Of a stretch of DNA of 64,000 bases, positions 8,596 to 18,202 are shown in pieces. This DNA is from Vibrio plantisponsor (lineage in GTDB: Bacteria > Pseudomonadota > Gammaproteobacteria > Enterobacterales > Vibrionaceae): contig NZ_JABEQC010000001.1 in the NCBI RefSeq assembly GCF_013041605.1, positions 496,001 through 560,000 of the forward strand. The letters are read 5' to 3'. A program made the position numbers and the translations under genes. The number at the start of each line of letters is the position of its first letter. The stretch's first letter is position 1. Below the pieces are notes generated by a model. That model searched no databases. It saw nothing but the letters and a program-made list of their open reading frames with translations, and was not told where the DNA came from.

Positions 8596-9495
8596 CTAGT
8601 AGTTATCCCAATACGGCTTGTCACCGTAGAAGCCAGCTAGAAAGTCGATGAAGTGTCGAACTTTGGAAGCAAGGAATTCCCTGTGACTGTACAGCGCATA
8701 AAGTCCGAGAGGTTCAATTGGGAAGTTGTCGAGAATCTCCAACTCTCCTGATGCAATAGCAGAGCCGGTCAGAAAAGTAGGCTGAATGGCATAACCACGT
8801 CCCAATACCGCTGTTTTGACAATCACATCACCGTTGTTACTAGCGAAATCACTGCGGAAATCATGCACCGATAGGTGTTTCGGCCAGTGGGTAAAAAGAC
8901 TTCGCGGATCAGAGTACGAAAAACGCAGGTAGTTGAGCTGACATAATTCATCAAAGCTAGTTGGTCTGCCATGTTTATCCCAATAGTTCGGTGCGGCGCA
9001 GACGAAGAGGTTAATCGGCGTAATTTTTTTCGCCACAAGCGCTGAGTCCTTGAGATGACCGATACGAAGGGCGATATCAACCCCTTCTTCAAGAATGTCG
9101 ACTTTCCTGTCCGTTAAAAACAGTTCAACTTTGATCTCAGGGAACTGGGTCTGGAACTGTTCTATAGGGCCGGACAAGTGGTAAACCCCAAACGACATCG
9201 GTGCGCTTATTCTCAACGTGCCTGAGACTTGGGTATGCAAGTTAGAAATCGCATTTTCCATATCATCAATATCCATCAATACTTGATGGCAGCGATCGAA
9301 ATAGGCCTGACCAGCTTCGGTTAGATTTACGCGACGCGTAGTTCGGTTGAGCAACCTTATTTTTAGATCATCTTCCAGTTGCGCGACGTATTTGCTGACC
9401 AGTTGTGGCGACAGTTCGAGCTTGTCTGCGGCTTTAACGAAGCTTCCTTCCGATACAACGGTTGTGAAGGCTCTCATAGCAACAATCTTGTCCAT
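8596..9495 (-). CDS. LysR-family regulator, divergent from DOPA-dioxygenase-like gene
   Basis: A 299-residue LysR protein from the ATG at 9495 (MDKIVAMRAFTTVV), a start common in the CrgA/DsdC-like branch; an in-frame ATG ten codons upstream is the alternative. The helix-turn-helix is in EGSFVKAADKLELSPQLVSK. The effector domain carries the usual LRISAPMSFG first strand. It is divergently placed about 190 bp from the extradiol dioxygenase gene at 9685, the classic LysR-target arrangement, so control of that enzyme is likely. The effector may be an aromatic or quinone compound, by analogy only. Confidence 0.85.
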   Translation of the reverse strand: MDKIVAMRAFTTVVSEGSFVKAADKLELSPQLVSKYVAQLEDDLKIRLLNRTTRRVNLTEAGQAYFDRCHQVLMDIDDMENAISNLHTQVSGTLRISAPMSFGVYHLSGPIEQFQTQFPEIKVELFLTDRKVDILEEGVDIALRIGHLKDSALVAKKITPINLFVCAAPNYWDKHGRPTSFDELCQLNYLRFSYSDPRSLFTHWPKHLSVHDFRSDFASNNGDVIVKTAVLGRGYAIQPTFLTGSAIASGELEILDNFPIEPLGLYALYSHREFLASKVRHFIDFLAGFYGDKPYWDNY

Positions 9496-9684
9496 ATTAA
9501 CTTCTGCCTGTATTGGAAATGCCACGTTTATAATTAAGCAACACGGCGCTATTTTATCACGCCTGAGTTGATAGGTATATTAGCCTACATAGTCAAGGTG
9601 AGCTTAGATTTAAGCCTAACATAGTGTTAAGACAGACATAGTACTAAAACTAAAAACGAAAGCCGCCGAATCAGGAGAAATAAA

Positions 9685-10488
9685 ATGAAATCAACTCAAC
9701 GTATGCCTGCATTGTTCTTATCACATGGTTCTCCAATGATGGCGCTAGAACATTCGCAAACCACAGAATTTTTTAAAAAGCTTAGCGATAAATTTCCAGA
9801 GCCTAAAGCAATCGTGATTTTTTCAGCACATTATGATCGCCGTGGTCCAGTGACAATTACCAGCGGACATACTTTAGGAACAATCCATGACTTCTATGGA
9901 TTCCCTAAACCGCTTTATGACATCGACTACTCAGCGAAAGGCGCACCTGAACTGGCACAAAAAGCAGCGAAATTACTGCAAGATGCAGGCATAAGTGCTC
10001 AACTGGATTCGAACCAAGGGTTGGACCATGGAGCTTGGATACCAATGCTATACATGTATCCACAGAAAAATGTGCCAATCATTCAGGTGTCGATCAATAG
10101 CTATATGGATGCGGTTTCTCACTATGAAATAGGTCGTTGGTTGCGTCCACTTCGTGAAGAGGGTGTGCTGTTTGTCGGTTCAGGCGGTATCAGCCATAAC
10201 TTACGCGAAATTTTTGCACCAGTTCAAGACCCGCATAGAGTAGAGAAGGTGAATCAGTTTACTGGATGGGTGAGTGACCAGCTTGCATCAGGTAATATCA
10301 GTGCATTGTTGGACTACTTAAATCAAGCACCACACGCAAGGTTTAATCACCCAACGCCGGATCATTATCTACCTCTGCCTTGTATCTTAGGTACAAGCTA
10401 TGAAGATGAAATTGGTGAAGTATTGCATCGCGCTATTGATCTAGAAATCTTAGCTCTTGATGCTTACGGTTTTGGTATCGCTGCTTAA
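9685..10488 (+). CDS. ygiD: LigB-family extradiol dioxygenase, YgiD/DOPA 4,5-dioxygenase-like
   Basis: A 267-residue class III extradiol dioxygenase-like protein. Conserved histidines lie in LFLSHGSPMMAL (residue about 14), IFSAHYDRR (about 49), GLDHGAWIPMLYMYP (about 115) and VGSGGISHNLR (about 173), the pattern of the plant and bacterial 4,5-DOPA dioxygenase family, whose YgiD members bind zinc or iron. It would open the ring of catechols such as L-DOPA in the cytoplasm. Its start is preceded by CAGGAGAAAT. A divergent LysR gene probably regulates it, and a hairpin follows it. The natural substrate in this organism is unknown. Confidence 0.85.
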   Translation: MKSTQRMPALFLSHGSPMMALEHSQTTEFFKKLSDKFPEPKAIVIFSAHYDRRGPVTITSGHTLGTIHDFYGFPKPLYDIDYSAKGAPELAQKAAKLLQDAGISAQLDSNQGLDHGAWIPMLYMYPQKNVPIIQVSINSYMDAVSHYEIGRWLRPLREEGVLFVGSGGISHNLREIFAPVQDPHRVEKVNQFTGWVSDQLASGNISALLDYLNQAPHARFNHPTPDHYLPLPCILGTSYEDEIGEVLHRAIDLEILALDAYGFGIAA

Positions 10489-10510
10489 TCAAATCAATTC
10501 AACGCAAAGC

Positions 10511-10544
10511 AAAGCTCAAGAGAGGGAACTCTTGGGCTTTTTCT
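10511..10544 (+). terminator. Intrinsic terminator after ygiD-like gene
   Basis: AAAGCTCAAGAG and CTCTTGGGCTTT pair around a 6-nt loop (one G-U pair) and are followed by a T-rich run. Confidence 0.8.
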
Positions 10545-10641
10545 ATAGGTTTGTTCTATCAAAGTAATAGGATTAATCGGACATATTTCTCATCCCGTAT
10601 CTGCTAAATTTTGCCCGTTGTTAGGTCGTTAGGGCATTTTT

Positions 10642-12267
10642 ATGCGTTCTTTTTCAATTACAAATCTGGTTCGGGGAAATGCGTTCATAGCCGTTGCCGC
10701 TATTGTCGCTTTGTCCATATATCTCTTGTTTACTTTGACTCGCGTGCAGTCTCAGTTTGGTAACGTTGTAGACCGAAATGTCAGTTTGATGACGACGGTT
10801 TCCGATCTTCGTTACTACACAGTAACTTATCGTCGTTTTGCGTTGGACTACGGTTTGACTTCGGATGAACAACAGCATAAGCAGATTGTTCATACCATCG
10901 GAGTGAATGACAAGAAAGTTAATGATTCCTTTAAACGCATGAAAGCTCTCGCTGATACCAGCGATATTCAGGCCGCAGTGTACGATTTCGAGCGTCGCAT
11001 TGATGAATACAGAGCAATGCAACAGAATTACATTCGCTTGATAGACCAAGGCCATATAGATGAAGCAAGGCAAGAAATGTTAGGTCCAATGCTTGCTCCG
11101 TTTAATGCCATCGTGGATCGTTTAACCCAGCTCCAAAACGATTTGGAACAAGAAGCGAACTTGATTAAACAGAACAAACAAGCAGACATCGAATATGCTC
11201 TTCAGTGGTCAGTGATAGCAGCGAGTGTTGTGGTTATTTTGCTGGTGGCATTTAGCTACTACACAGCCAAACGAGTTTTGAACCCACTCAATCGTCTAAA
11301 AGCACACATGTCTGTTGTGGGTCAAGGCCAGTTGCATGCCTCGTTGGCAAAGAACGAATTTCATAATGATGAGTTTGGCCAAGCTGCAACTGCATTTAAT
11401 AGCATGCAACAGAACCTGCTTAATCTCATCATTGCCGTGAAAGAAAGTGTTCATTCACTGGATCTAGTGTCTGAAGAGTTAGCGGCGAAAGTGGCTCATA
11501 CTCAGCAAAGTGTCGATGCTCAGAAAATCGAGATTGATCAGATCGTCGCTGCATCTCAAGAACTCACTGAGAACACACAATTTATCGACCAAGTCACACA
11601 GCAAGCATCAGAAAAGAGTGGAATGGCGAAACAGCAGGCGCAAATTGGTGAAAAGAGCATCGTGAATTCCATCTCGCGCACTGAGAATATGTCGCTCTTG
11701 ATTGGTCAAACCGGTGAAGTCATTGAAGGGCTTTATCGTGGCAGTTTTGATATCAGTGTGATTTCCGATGTGATTAGCAATATCACCAAACAAACCAACC
11801 TACTTGCTTTGAACGCAGCGATTGAAGCGGCTCGAGCAGGCGAGAGTGGTCGAGGTTTTGCGGTGGTGGCAGATCAGGTTCGAGAACTTGCACAGCAAAC
11901 GCAAAGTTCTATTGATGAAATTGGCGGCATTATTGGCAATTTGCAGTCACAAGCCACCAACGCACAGCAATTAATGAGTCAATGCCAACAACAAATCGGC
12001 GTGAGTTTACAGCAAGTGACGGAAGCGGGTGAGTCTTACCATGCCATCGTCAGTGCTGCAGAGGAGATAGCTAATATGGACAGCCAGATCGCAAGGCTTT
12101 CACAAGATCAGCAGTTGCTATCGGTGAATGTGAACAACAGTGTTCAAGCGATCAGTCAGTCTTCTTTAGATATTGAGAACATCGCTAGTGAGACTACTGA
12201 GACTTACCACGCGGTACAAGCTCAAACAGAACACTTAAAACAGTACATAGGAGCTTTTACCGTTTAA
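10642..12267 (+). CDS. Methyl-accepting chemotaxis protein
   Basis: A 541-residue chemoreceptor. A membrane helix at about 12-32 is followed by a helical periplasmic domain of about 150 residues, probably a four-helix-bundle sensor, then a second membrane helix near 185-207, a HAMP linker, and a cytoplasmic coiled coil. The signalling tip is well conserved: [20 protein letters not shown] and [16 protein letters not shown]. It would signal through CheA/CheW to the flagellar motor. There is no CheR/CheB-docking pentapeptide at the C-terminus (ends YIGAFTV). The ligand is unknown. It is a single-gene unit with a terminator shared with the convergent esterase gene. Confidence 0.93.
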   Translation: MRSFSITNLVRGNAFIAVAAIVALSIYLLFTLTRVQSQFGNVVDRNVSLMTTVSDLRYYTVTYRRFALDYGLTSDEQQHKQIVHTIGVNDKKVNDSFKRMKALADTSDIQAAVYDFERRIDEYRAMQQNYIRLIDQGHIDEARQEMLGPMLAPFNAIVDRLTQLQNDLEQEANLIKQNKQADIEYALQWSVIAASVVVILLVAFSYYTAKRVLNPLNRLKAHMSVVGQGQLHASLAKNEFHNDEFGQAATAFNSMQQNLLNLIIAVKESVHSLDLVSEELAAKVAHTQQSVDAQKIEIDQIVAASQELTENTQFIDQVTQQASEKSGMAKQQAQIGEKSIVNSISRTENMSLLIGQTGEVIEGLYRGSFDISVISDVISNITKQTNLLALNAAIEAARAGESGRGFAVVADQVRELAQQTQSSIDEIGGIIGNLQSQATNAQQLMSQCQQQIGVSLQQVTEAGESYHAIVSAAEEIANMDSQIARLSQDQQLLSVNVNNSVQAISQSSLDIENIASETTETYHAVQAQTEHLKQYIGAFTV

Positions 12268-12297
12268 ACAGATTTCGTTCCAAACCTGCACTTCTTC

Positions 12298-12341
12298 CCG
12301 AATAAAAGTAAACTTGCCTATTCATTCCGCTTTTATTCGGG
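12298..12341. terminator. Terminator hairpin overlapping the end of the convergent esterase gene
   Basis: CCCGAATAAAAG (12298-12309) pairs perfectly with CTTTTATTCGGG (12330-12341), with a 20-nt loop, followed rightward by CTTTTTCT. The right arm is inside the last codons of the minus-strand esterase gene, so the stop codon of that gene lies in the loop. Confidence 0.7.
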
Positions 12342-12963
12342 CTTTTTCTTGCTCGAATTTATCATGACGTATGAAGTGATCAATTTGTTCTGCAACGCCT
12401 GAGCTGTAAATCAAACTGGTGTGAGTGTTTCGTACCAAATGGTGCGCCGTCATTCCCGAAATTTTAGTTTCTTCGACGGTTACTGTTCCATCTGAATGAG
12501 CCGCATCTCTCCCCATTAATAATGAACGTACGCCAATGGGAATAGTGCCAGCTAAGCTTCCCAGTTTTTGCGGGAAATCCCATTTATCTTCGTGCTTTTG
12601 CAGCCCAAACTTCGCTGAATTTCCCAATAACATACCTAGACCCATCTGCTGAATTTTGCCAACGATAGAAGCGCCATTTATCGGAGACCCCAAGGCGACG
12701 ACATGGGAAATTAAGTTTGCATCTGGTTTGCGTGAAGCGAGATATCGTTTGATCACCACACCACCCAAACTGTGTCCGACAAGAATATTGATTTGCTTGT
12801 GATCGAGCGCTTTGTCAATAGCTGAAAACACTTTGTTTTCATCAATCGCCACGGTGTTATAGCTTACGACTTGGCTTTCATAACCCAGTTTTTCAAGACG
12901 TTGGCTAAGTGGCAACATCGCAATACCGTGCATGTACAGCCCGTGAAGAATAATCACTTTCAT
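12322..12963 (-). CDS. Small alpha/beta hydrolase (lipase/esterase-like)
   Basis: A 213-residue hydrolase. The N-terminus KVIILHGLYMHG holds the oxyanion-hole HG motif, and VGHSLGGVV (about residues 82-90) is the nucleophile elbow GHSLGG with its serine. The C-terminal region has DGTVTVEET, with an acidic residue in a typical place, and HHLVRNTHTSLIY, which may supply the catalytic histidine. It resembles the PGAP1/YheT-neighbouring small esterases seen in many gamma-proteobacteria. No signal peptide is visible. Its substrate is unknown. It is convergent with the chemoreceptor gene and divergent from the siderophore receptor. Confidence 0.8.
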   Translation of the reverse strand: MKVIILHGLYMHGIAMLPLSQRLEKLGYESQVVSYNTVAIDENKVFSAIDKALDHKQINILVGHSLGGVVIKRYLASRKPDANLISHVVALGSPINGASIVGKIQQMGLGMLLGNSAKFGLQKHEDKWDFPQKLGSLAGTIPIGVRSLLMGRDAAHSDGTVTVEETKISGMTAHHLVRNTHTSLIYSSGVAEQIDHFIRHDKFEQEKARIKAE

Positions 12964-13052
12964 ACGCTATCTCTGAGTTCCTGAATTAGCCGTTCATAAT
13001 GCAATGAAGTTAATATAATGATGCCGCTACTCATGTCAAAGCCTTGATTTAT

Positions 13053-13073
13053 CGTATCGTCAAATACGATGCG
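13053..13073. repeat. Inverted repeat in the esterase/siderophore-receptor intergenic region
   Basis: CGTATCGT and ACGATGCG are inverted around CAAAT with one mismatch in eight. It lies between two divergent genes, 56 bp before the Fur-like box, and might be an operator; nothing else identifies it. Confidence 0.4.
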
Positions 13074-13128
13074 TATATTGCAGTTATTCATATTAAATAA
13101 GTATTAGTACTTAATTTATCATTTGTAA

Positions 13129-13143
13129 TGAGAATAAAACTCA
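13129..13143. promoter_or_regulatory. Fur-like box upstream of siderophore receptor
   Basis: TGAGAAT-A-AAACTCA fits the 7-1-7 Fur model TGAGAAT-N-ATTCTCA: the left half is perfect and the right half matches 5 of 7. It lies 49 bp before the TonB-dependent receptor start. Iron repression of this operon is also expected from its function. Confidence 0.55.
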
Positions 13144-13192
13144 GTTAGATTCGCAAGCCTTCTAAATATAAATCAGCTATAAACACAACCCC

Positions 13193-15292
13193 ATGAAGGC
13201 TCAATTCAACTACTCTTCTCTTTTTTTAGCGATGTTGCCGGCGGTTTCTTCCCCCGCTTTTTCCGCAGATGACAGCACTCAAAGTACCATTACTGATGAG
13301 GCTGAAACGGTGACAGTTTATGGTCGCGCGCTTTCTTTGTATCGTTCACAAGAAACCAGTCTTGCAACCAAAACACCGACGGCGATTGACGATACACCTC
13401 AGTCTATTCAGGTTCTTCCACAGCAATTGATCGAAGATCAAGGCGCTCGTCAAATTACGGATTTATACCGTTCAATCAGCGGTGTAAGCCAATACTCTTA
13501 TTCCGGTGTGACTTTTCGTGGCTTTCGTCAGGATCAAATTCTTTATGATGGTGTGAGAGGGGACCCGTTTAATGGTTTCTCCATTCCACAGCTTTTCAAT
13601 ATTGAGCAAGTGGAAGTATTGAAAGGACCTTCGTCAGCGGTGATGGGAAGTGGTGAGCCTGGTGGTGTGATTAACTATGTGACCAAGAAGCCCACTTACG
13701 AGGCTCATCGTCGTGTTTCTGTTACAGCAGGAAATCAAGATTTCGCCAGTGGCAGTGTAGAGCTTTCTGGTCCTGCCAATGAGGATGAAACTCAACGCTA
13801 CCGTGTCGCGATTTATCAAGATCACGAGAATCCTTCACGCAACAACACCGATGTTCGTAATCGAATTATCGACCTCGGTTATGCGTGGGACTTAGGTGAT
13901 ACCACAACAGTGACAACTCAATTTACAGACATCATTCAACATTACGGTGGTGCTCGTTTAAGGGGCATTCCAACTGATGATGAAGGCAACTTCCTTGCAG
14001 ATATTAACTGGAACGCTAACGAGGCTTCTGACTATCAAGACCTCGAAGCAAAGGTTTACCAAATTAAAGTTGAGCATGACTTTAATGCTTGGTTAAGTGG
14101 CGATATTACGGCTCGCTATTACGAGAATAAAGAGATGCAGAAATACCATGAGCCTATGGGATTGGTGGATACTGACGGTGATGGTGTCTATGACTGGAGT
14201 AAGCGCCAGTACCGTGACCAAGTGCGCGAGAACCAAGCGGGTTCTCTGTCTGCTAACTTAGTTGCAGAGTTGGGTAGCCACACTGTGCTGTTTGGTGGCG
14301 ATTACTATCGACTTAATGAAGATTATGTTTATTACGTTGATAAGAGCGTAACGGGAATCAGCCTGACAGATCCAGAATACGGTGCGGATACTTCGGGTTA
14401 TACCCTCACGCTGTCAAAGCAGACGGAATCGAGTTCCGAACGTTACGGAGCCTACGTGCAGGATCAATGGCAGCTTACTGAACGTTGGAATGTACTTTCT
14501 GGTGTTCGTGTTGACGGATTCAAAGACAAGGTTAACGACCTAGTAGAAAACTCTATCAGTGAGTATCAGGGTTCTGGGCTGTCATACCGTCTTGGCTCGA
14601 CTTATCAAATCAATTCGAACTTGCACCCTTATGCTGTGGTTGCGACAGGTTTTGTTCCGCAAGATGCCTCTGATCAAGCTGAGTCAAATGGCGGTCCGTT
14701 CGATCCTGAAGAGAGCCTGATGTACGAAACTGGTGTACGCAGCTACTGGTTTGACAATGCACTTAATGTCAATTTGGCTCTTTATCACATGGTTAAAGAG
14801 AACATTCTTCAAACTGATCCCGATGATGACACTCGTTTGGTCTCTTACGGCAAAGTGCGCAGTCAGGGTGTTGAAGTGGATATGCTGGCGGATATAACCG
14901 AAAACTGGACGGCAAACCTGAGCTATGCCTACAACGATACACGTGTGAAACAAGCTTACGATAGCATTACCAACAGTGTTGGTACTCGCTTTGCAAATGC
15001 CCCGCATCACCAGTTAGGATTATGGACTCGCTATGACATTACTGTGCTGAATTCATCTGTGGGGTTTGGCGCCGATCATGTGAGCGAGCAATACAACCAG
15101 AGCGGTCAGATTGTAAAAGCCTACACAGTATTTGATGCATCATGGCAAACACGCTGGCAGCAGTGGCAGTTCCAGCTCAATGTGAAGAATCTGTTCGATA
15201 AAGAATACGCGGTGAGTGGCTTTATCGATCGAACAGGGCATTTCCCAGGCGAGCAGCGCCGTATTTATCTGACGGCTAATTACGAGTTTTAA
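13193..15292 (+). CDS. TonB-dependent siderophore receptor
   Basis: A 699-residue outer-membrane receptor. The signal peptide ends at PAFSA (residue 25); a TonB-box-like ETVTVYG follows near residue 38. The plug domain is marked by TPQSIQVLPQQLIEDQ-like sequence (seen as DTPQSIQVLPQQLI) and VEVLKGPSSAVMGSGEPGG. A 22-stranded barrel ends in the aromatic LTANYEF. There is no N-terminal STN signalling domain, so it is not a FecA/FpvA-type transducer. Plug motifs resemble the ferrichrome/desferrioxamine/ferric-coprogen (FhuA/FoxA) subfamily, so a hydroxamate siderophore is plausible. It is followed by a complete ABC importer set. Confidence 0.9.
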   Translation: MKAQFNYSSLFLAMLPAVSSPAFSADDSTQSTITDEAETVTVYGRALSLYRSQETSLATKTPTAIDDTPQSIQVLPQQLIEDQGARQITDLYRSISGVSQYSYSGVTFRGFRQDQILYDGVRGDPFNGFSIPQLFNIEQVEVLKGPSSAVMGSGEPGGVINYVTKKPTYEAHRRVSVTAGNQDFASGSVELSGPANEDETQRYRVAIYQDHENPSRNNTDVRNRIIDLGYAWDLGDTTTVTTQFTDIIQHYGGARLRGIPTDDEGNFLADINWNANEASDYQDLEAKVYQIKVEHDFNAWLSGDITARYYENKEMQKYHEPMGLVDTDGDGVYDWSKRQYRDQVRENQAGSLSANLVAELGSHTVLFGGDYYRLNEDYVYYVDKSVTGISLTDPEYGADTSGYTLTLSKQTESSSERYGAYVQDQWQLTERWNVLSGVRVDGFKDKVNDLVENSISEYQGSGLSYRLGSTYQINSNLHPYAVVATGFVPQDASDQAESNGGPFDPEESLMYETGVRSYWFDNALNVNLALYHMVKENILQTDPDDDTRLVSYGKVRSQGVEVDMLADITENWTANLSYAYNDTRVKQAYDSITNSVGTRFANAPHHQLGLWTRYDITVLNSSVGFGADHVSEQYNQSGQIVKAYTVFDASWQTRWQQWQFQLNVKNLFDKEYAVSGFIDRTGHFPGEQRRIYLTANYEF

Positions 15293-15298
15293 TCTTTG

Positions 15299-15333
15299 AG
15301 AGTCTCGCTGTGCGAGGCTCTTTGTTGTTTTCT
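15299..15333 (+). terminator. Partial terminator/attenuator between receptor and transporter genes
   Basis: AGAGTCTCGC (15299-15308) pairs with GCGAGGCTCT (15312-15321) through a 3-nt loop, with one U-G pair, and is followed by TTGTTGTTTTCT. It starts 6 bp after the receptor stop. Because the next gene starts only 54 bp after that stop with no obvious separate promoter, it may reduce rather than end transcription. Confidence 0.65.
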
Positions 15334-15345
15334 GAAAAGGTATTA

Positions 15346-16248
15346 ATGATGAAATGGTGTTCTTGGCTTACGCGCAGTGCTGTATTGGTTAGTTATTGTT
15401 TGAGCTTCTTTGCTTCGGCTGTCACCGTGACGGACAGCCACGGTGAATTCTCAATTCAGTCAACGCCACAAAGAATCGTGGCACTTGAGTTCTCATTTGT
15501 TGATGCGCTGGTGGCTGTTGATGTAAGCCCAGTGGGTATTGCTGACGATAACGATCCAACCCGATTGCTCCCTGCAGTCAGCGAGAAGCTGGGTGAATGG
15601 AAATCGGTAGGTACACGATCTCAACCAAGTTTAGAAGTGATTGCATCCCTCAAACCCGATCTGATCATTGCCGACGTAGACCGACACTCAGCGGTGTATA
15701 ACGACCTGACAAAAATTGCACCAACACTTTTGCTTCCTTCGCGCCGTGAGACCTATCAAGACAACCTAAAATCCGCGGCGATTATCGGTAAAGTGATTGG
15801 TAAAGATGTTGAAATGCAGCAACGTTTGCAACAGCACGCGCAATTGATGCAGGACTATGCAAAACAGCTACACGGGCTTGAGCATGAAACGGTGCAATTT
15901 GGTGTTGCACGCGAAAATTATTTCTTTGCACACTCGTCGGAGTCTTACGCGGGTGGTGTGATTCAAGCGCTAGGGTTAAGTTCTCCAGAAGGGTTAAAAA
16001 ATGAAAACGCTTCTCGCCAAATTAGCCTTGAACAGCTGCTGGCAATTAACCCAAATTATCTGATTGTTGGTGATTACACTCAAAACAGCATCGTAAAACA
16101 GTGGCAGAAACAGCCATTGTGGAATGTGCTTAATGCTGTAAAAGCCAAACAAGTTTTTCATGTTGATGGCAACATGTGGGCTCGATGCCGAGGCATTCTT
16201 GCTGCGGAATATATGGCAGCAGACTTGTTGAAGTTGGTTAAGTCTTAA
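15346..16248 (+). CDS. Periplasmic iron-siderophore binding protein (FecB-like)
   Basis: A 300-residue protein started at the ATG at 15346, six bases after AAAAGG (a GTG at 15310 inside the hairpin is less likely). The signal peptide ends in the region SYCLSFFASA. The sequence STPQRIVALEFSFVDALVAV and the phrase SLKPDLIIADVDRH are typical of class III binding proteins (FecB, FhuD, FatB) that carry Fe-siderophore complexes from the receptor to the permease. WNVLNAVKAKQVFHVDG near the end is also a family hallmark. Its stop overlaps the next start (TAATG), indicating coupled translation. Confidence 0.88.
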   Translation: MMKWCSWLTRSAVLVSYCLSFFASAVTVTDSHGEFSIQSTPQRIVALEFSFVDALVAVDVSPVGIADDNDPTRLLPAVSEKLGEWKSVGTRSQPSLEVIASLKPDLIIADVDRHSAVYNDLTKIAPTLLLPSRRETYQDNLKSAAIIGKVIGKDVEMQQRLQQHAQLMQDYAKQLHGLEHETVQFGVARENYFFAHSSESYAGGVIQALGLSSPEGLKNENASRQISLEQLLAINPNYLIVGDYTQNSIVKQWQKQPLWNVLNAVKAKQVFHVDGNMWARCRGILAAEYMAADLLKLVKS

Positions 16249-17240
16249 TGCATGTCAAAATGAGAATAATGAGTGTGGTTACCACGCTCATTGTTGGACT
16301 TGTTTTGATGGTTTGGCTTGGTTTATTTAGCTACTCAGCCGTCCCCGTCTCTGCAATGGATGCGATTGCTGGCGTTTGGTCGCCTCAACCTGATGTTATT
16401 GCTCATGTCATCGTTCAAGAAATTCGGCTGCCACGAGTGCTTGAGGCTGCCATTGTAGGTGCAAGTCTTTCCTGTGCTGGCACATTGATGCAAGGTTTAA
16501 CCCGTAATCCGTTGGCGTCTCCGAGTTTGTTTGGCGTGAACGCGGGTGCAGCTTTAGGGATCGCATTGGCGACCACGGTTTTCTCAACGGACATTATTTC
16601 AAGCCCAGTTGCCGCGATGGTTGGTGGCCTTGCTGCTTGGGTTCTGGTTATGGTGCTCGGCGGTGCTTGGAAAATGGGTGCCGAGCGAGGTCAATTGGTT
16701 TTAGCGGGCATTGCGATATCCGCATTATGTGGTGCATTAACCAAAGCGAGCGTGATTTTGGTAGAGGATCAGGCAGCCAGCGTAATGGTGTGGTTGGCTG
16801 GGTCTTTTGCTCATGCGAGCTGGGATACATGGGCATGGAGCTCACCGGTATTGGCTAGCGCCTTAATGCTCAGCTTATTACTTGCGCCCAAAGTGAATTT
16901 GTTAGTTATGGGGGATGAGCGAGTAAAGAGCCTTGGCGTGAATCTTAATGTGTTACGTGCGGCGATTGCTCTATCCGTTTTGGTGTTGGTGGGCGTTAGT
17001 GTCAGCAGTGTTGGGGCGATTGCTTTCGTCGGCCTTATTGTGCCGCATATCGCCCGCTTGTTGGTTGGTTACGATCATCGAATACTATTGCCTGTGACTA
17101 TGTTGCTTGGGGCGGTGTTAACTATCGGCGCTGATGTTCTCAGCCGTGCGGTTATCTTTCCAGCCGAAACACCTGCTGGAGCAGTACTCGCTATTATCGG
17201 TGCGCCTTGTTTTCTCTATTTAGTAAGGCAGAAGCGATGA
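16248..17240 (+). CDS. FecCD-family iron-siderophore ABC permease 1
   Basis: A 330-residue permease with about 10 membrane helices. Seen are RLPRVLEAAIVGASLSCAG and LMQGLTRNPLASPSLFGVNAGAALG, the family core, and AIAFVGLIVPHIARLLVG near residue 265, which forms the coupling region to the ATPase. With the next gene it forms the heteromeric membrane channel of a BtuCD/FecCD-type importer. The start overlaps the previous stop by one base. Confidence 0.9.
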   Translation: MHVKMRIMSVVTTLIVGLVLMVWLGLFSYSAVPVSAMDAIAGVWSPQPDVIAHVIVQEIRLPRVLEAAIVGASLSCAGTLMQGLTRNPLASPSLFGVNAGAALGIALATTVFSTDIISSPVAAMVGGLAAWVLVMVLGGAWKMGAERGQLVLAGIAISALCGALTKASVILVEDQAASVMVWLAGSFAHASWDTWAWSSPVLASALMLSLLLAPKVNLLVMGDERVKSLGVNLNVLRAAIALSVLVLVGVSVSSVGAIAFVGLIVPHIARLLVGYDHRILLPVTMLLGAVLTIGADVLSRAVIFPAETPAGAVLAIIGAPCFLYLVRQKR

Positions 17241-18199
17241 ATGCAGTTCTACGTACGCAAGTCTTTCTGACCGTTTTTGTTGCTATCGCAATTGTTGCTA
17301 ACCTGAGTTTTGGTGCGGTTAACTTAGCCTCTCAACAGGTATGGCAAGGGCTATTTTCTGGCAGCGAGCATTACTTCACTATTCACGAATACCGTTTACC
17401 ACGAACTCTGATTGCCATACTGGTGGGGGCAATGCTTGCAAGTTCTGGTGTGTTGATTCAGGGCGTAATTCGAAACCCGTTAGCGTCGCCAGATATTTTG
17501 GGCGTAAGCCACGGAGCAGGGTTGGCTGCGGTGGCTATGATGACGTTGTTTCCGTCGGTTTCTGTCTACTGGTTACCTTTGGCGGCGCTGGTTGGCGGAA
17601 TAAGTTCTGCGTTCTTACTTGCGTTAGTGTGCGGTGTAAATACCGCGCCTGTTCGCCTAGCAATTACCGGTGTTGCGCTGGCAGCGTTATACAGCAGTGG
17701 TATCGATTTTCTGATCCTGACTCAGCCGCTAGAAATCAACAATGCATTGCTTTGGTTGACGGGAAGTTTGTGGGGAAGAAGCTGGGCACAACTTTCGATG
17801 ATATTGCCATGGCTCGTTCTGGCTCCTGTCGTTTTGTGGTTAAGTCATGCGCTGAACTTACTCTCTCTCGGTGATGAAAGAGCCAGCAACTTAGGTATCT
17901 CTGTACCTTGGGTGAGGGCGGGTGCGCTGTTTGTCGCTGTACTCTGGACTTCAGTGTCGGTGGCGGTTTGCGGACCGATTAGCTTTCTTGGTTTAGTTGC
18001 TCCGCACTTGGCTCGACAATTGGTGGGAGGGCGACATCAGGCATTGTTGCCAACATCCATGTTAGTCGGCGCGAGTTTGCTTCTTGTTGCGGATTTGGTG
18101 GCGCGAACAATCGATCCGCCGATTGAGCTACCTGCAGGCATTATGACGGCGATTATCGGCGCTCCTTACTTCTTATATCTATTAATCAAAATGAGATAA
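17237..18199 (+). CDS. FecCD-family iron-siderophore ABC permease 2
   Basis: A 320-residue permease starting at the ATG of an ATGA overlap with the upstream permease gene. It carries the same hallmarks: YRLPRTLIAILVGAMLASSG, VIRNPLASPDILGVSHGAG, and ISFLGLVAPHLARQLVG. It pairs with the first permease in the inner membrane. The tight overlaps through this part of the operon suggest coupled, stoichiometric synthesis. Confidence 0.9.
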   Translation: MNAVLRTQVFLTVFVAIAIVANLSFGAVNLASQQVWQGLFSGSEHYFTIHEYRLPRTLIAILVGAMLASSGVLIQGVIRNPLASPDILGVSHGAGLAAVAMMTLFPSVSVYWLPLAALVGGISSAFLLALVCGVNTAPVRLAITGVALAALYSSGIDFLILTQPLEINNALLWLTGSLWGRSWAQLSMILPWLVLAPVVLWLSHALNLLSLGDERASNLGISVPWVRAGALFVAVLWTSVSVAVCGPISFLGLVAPHLARQLVGGRHQALLPTSMLVGASLLLVADLVARTIDPPIELPAGIMTAIIGAPYFLYLLIKMR

Positions 18200-18202
18200 C
18201 TC

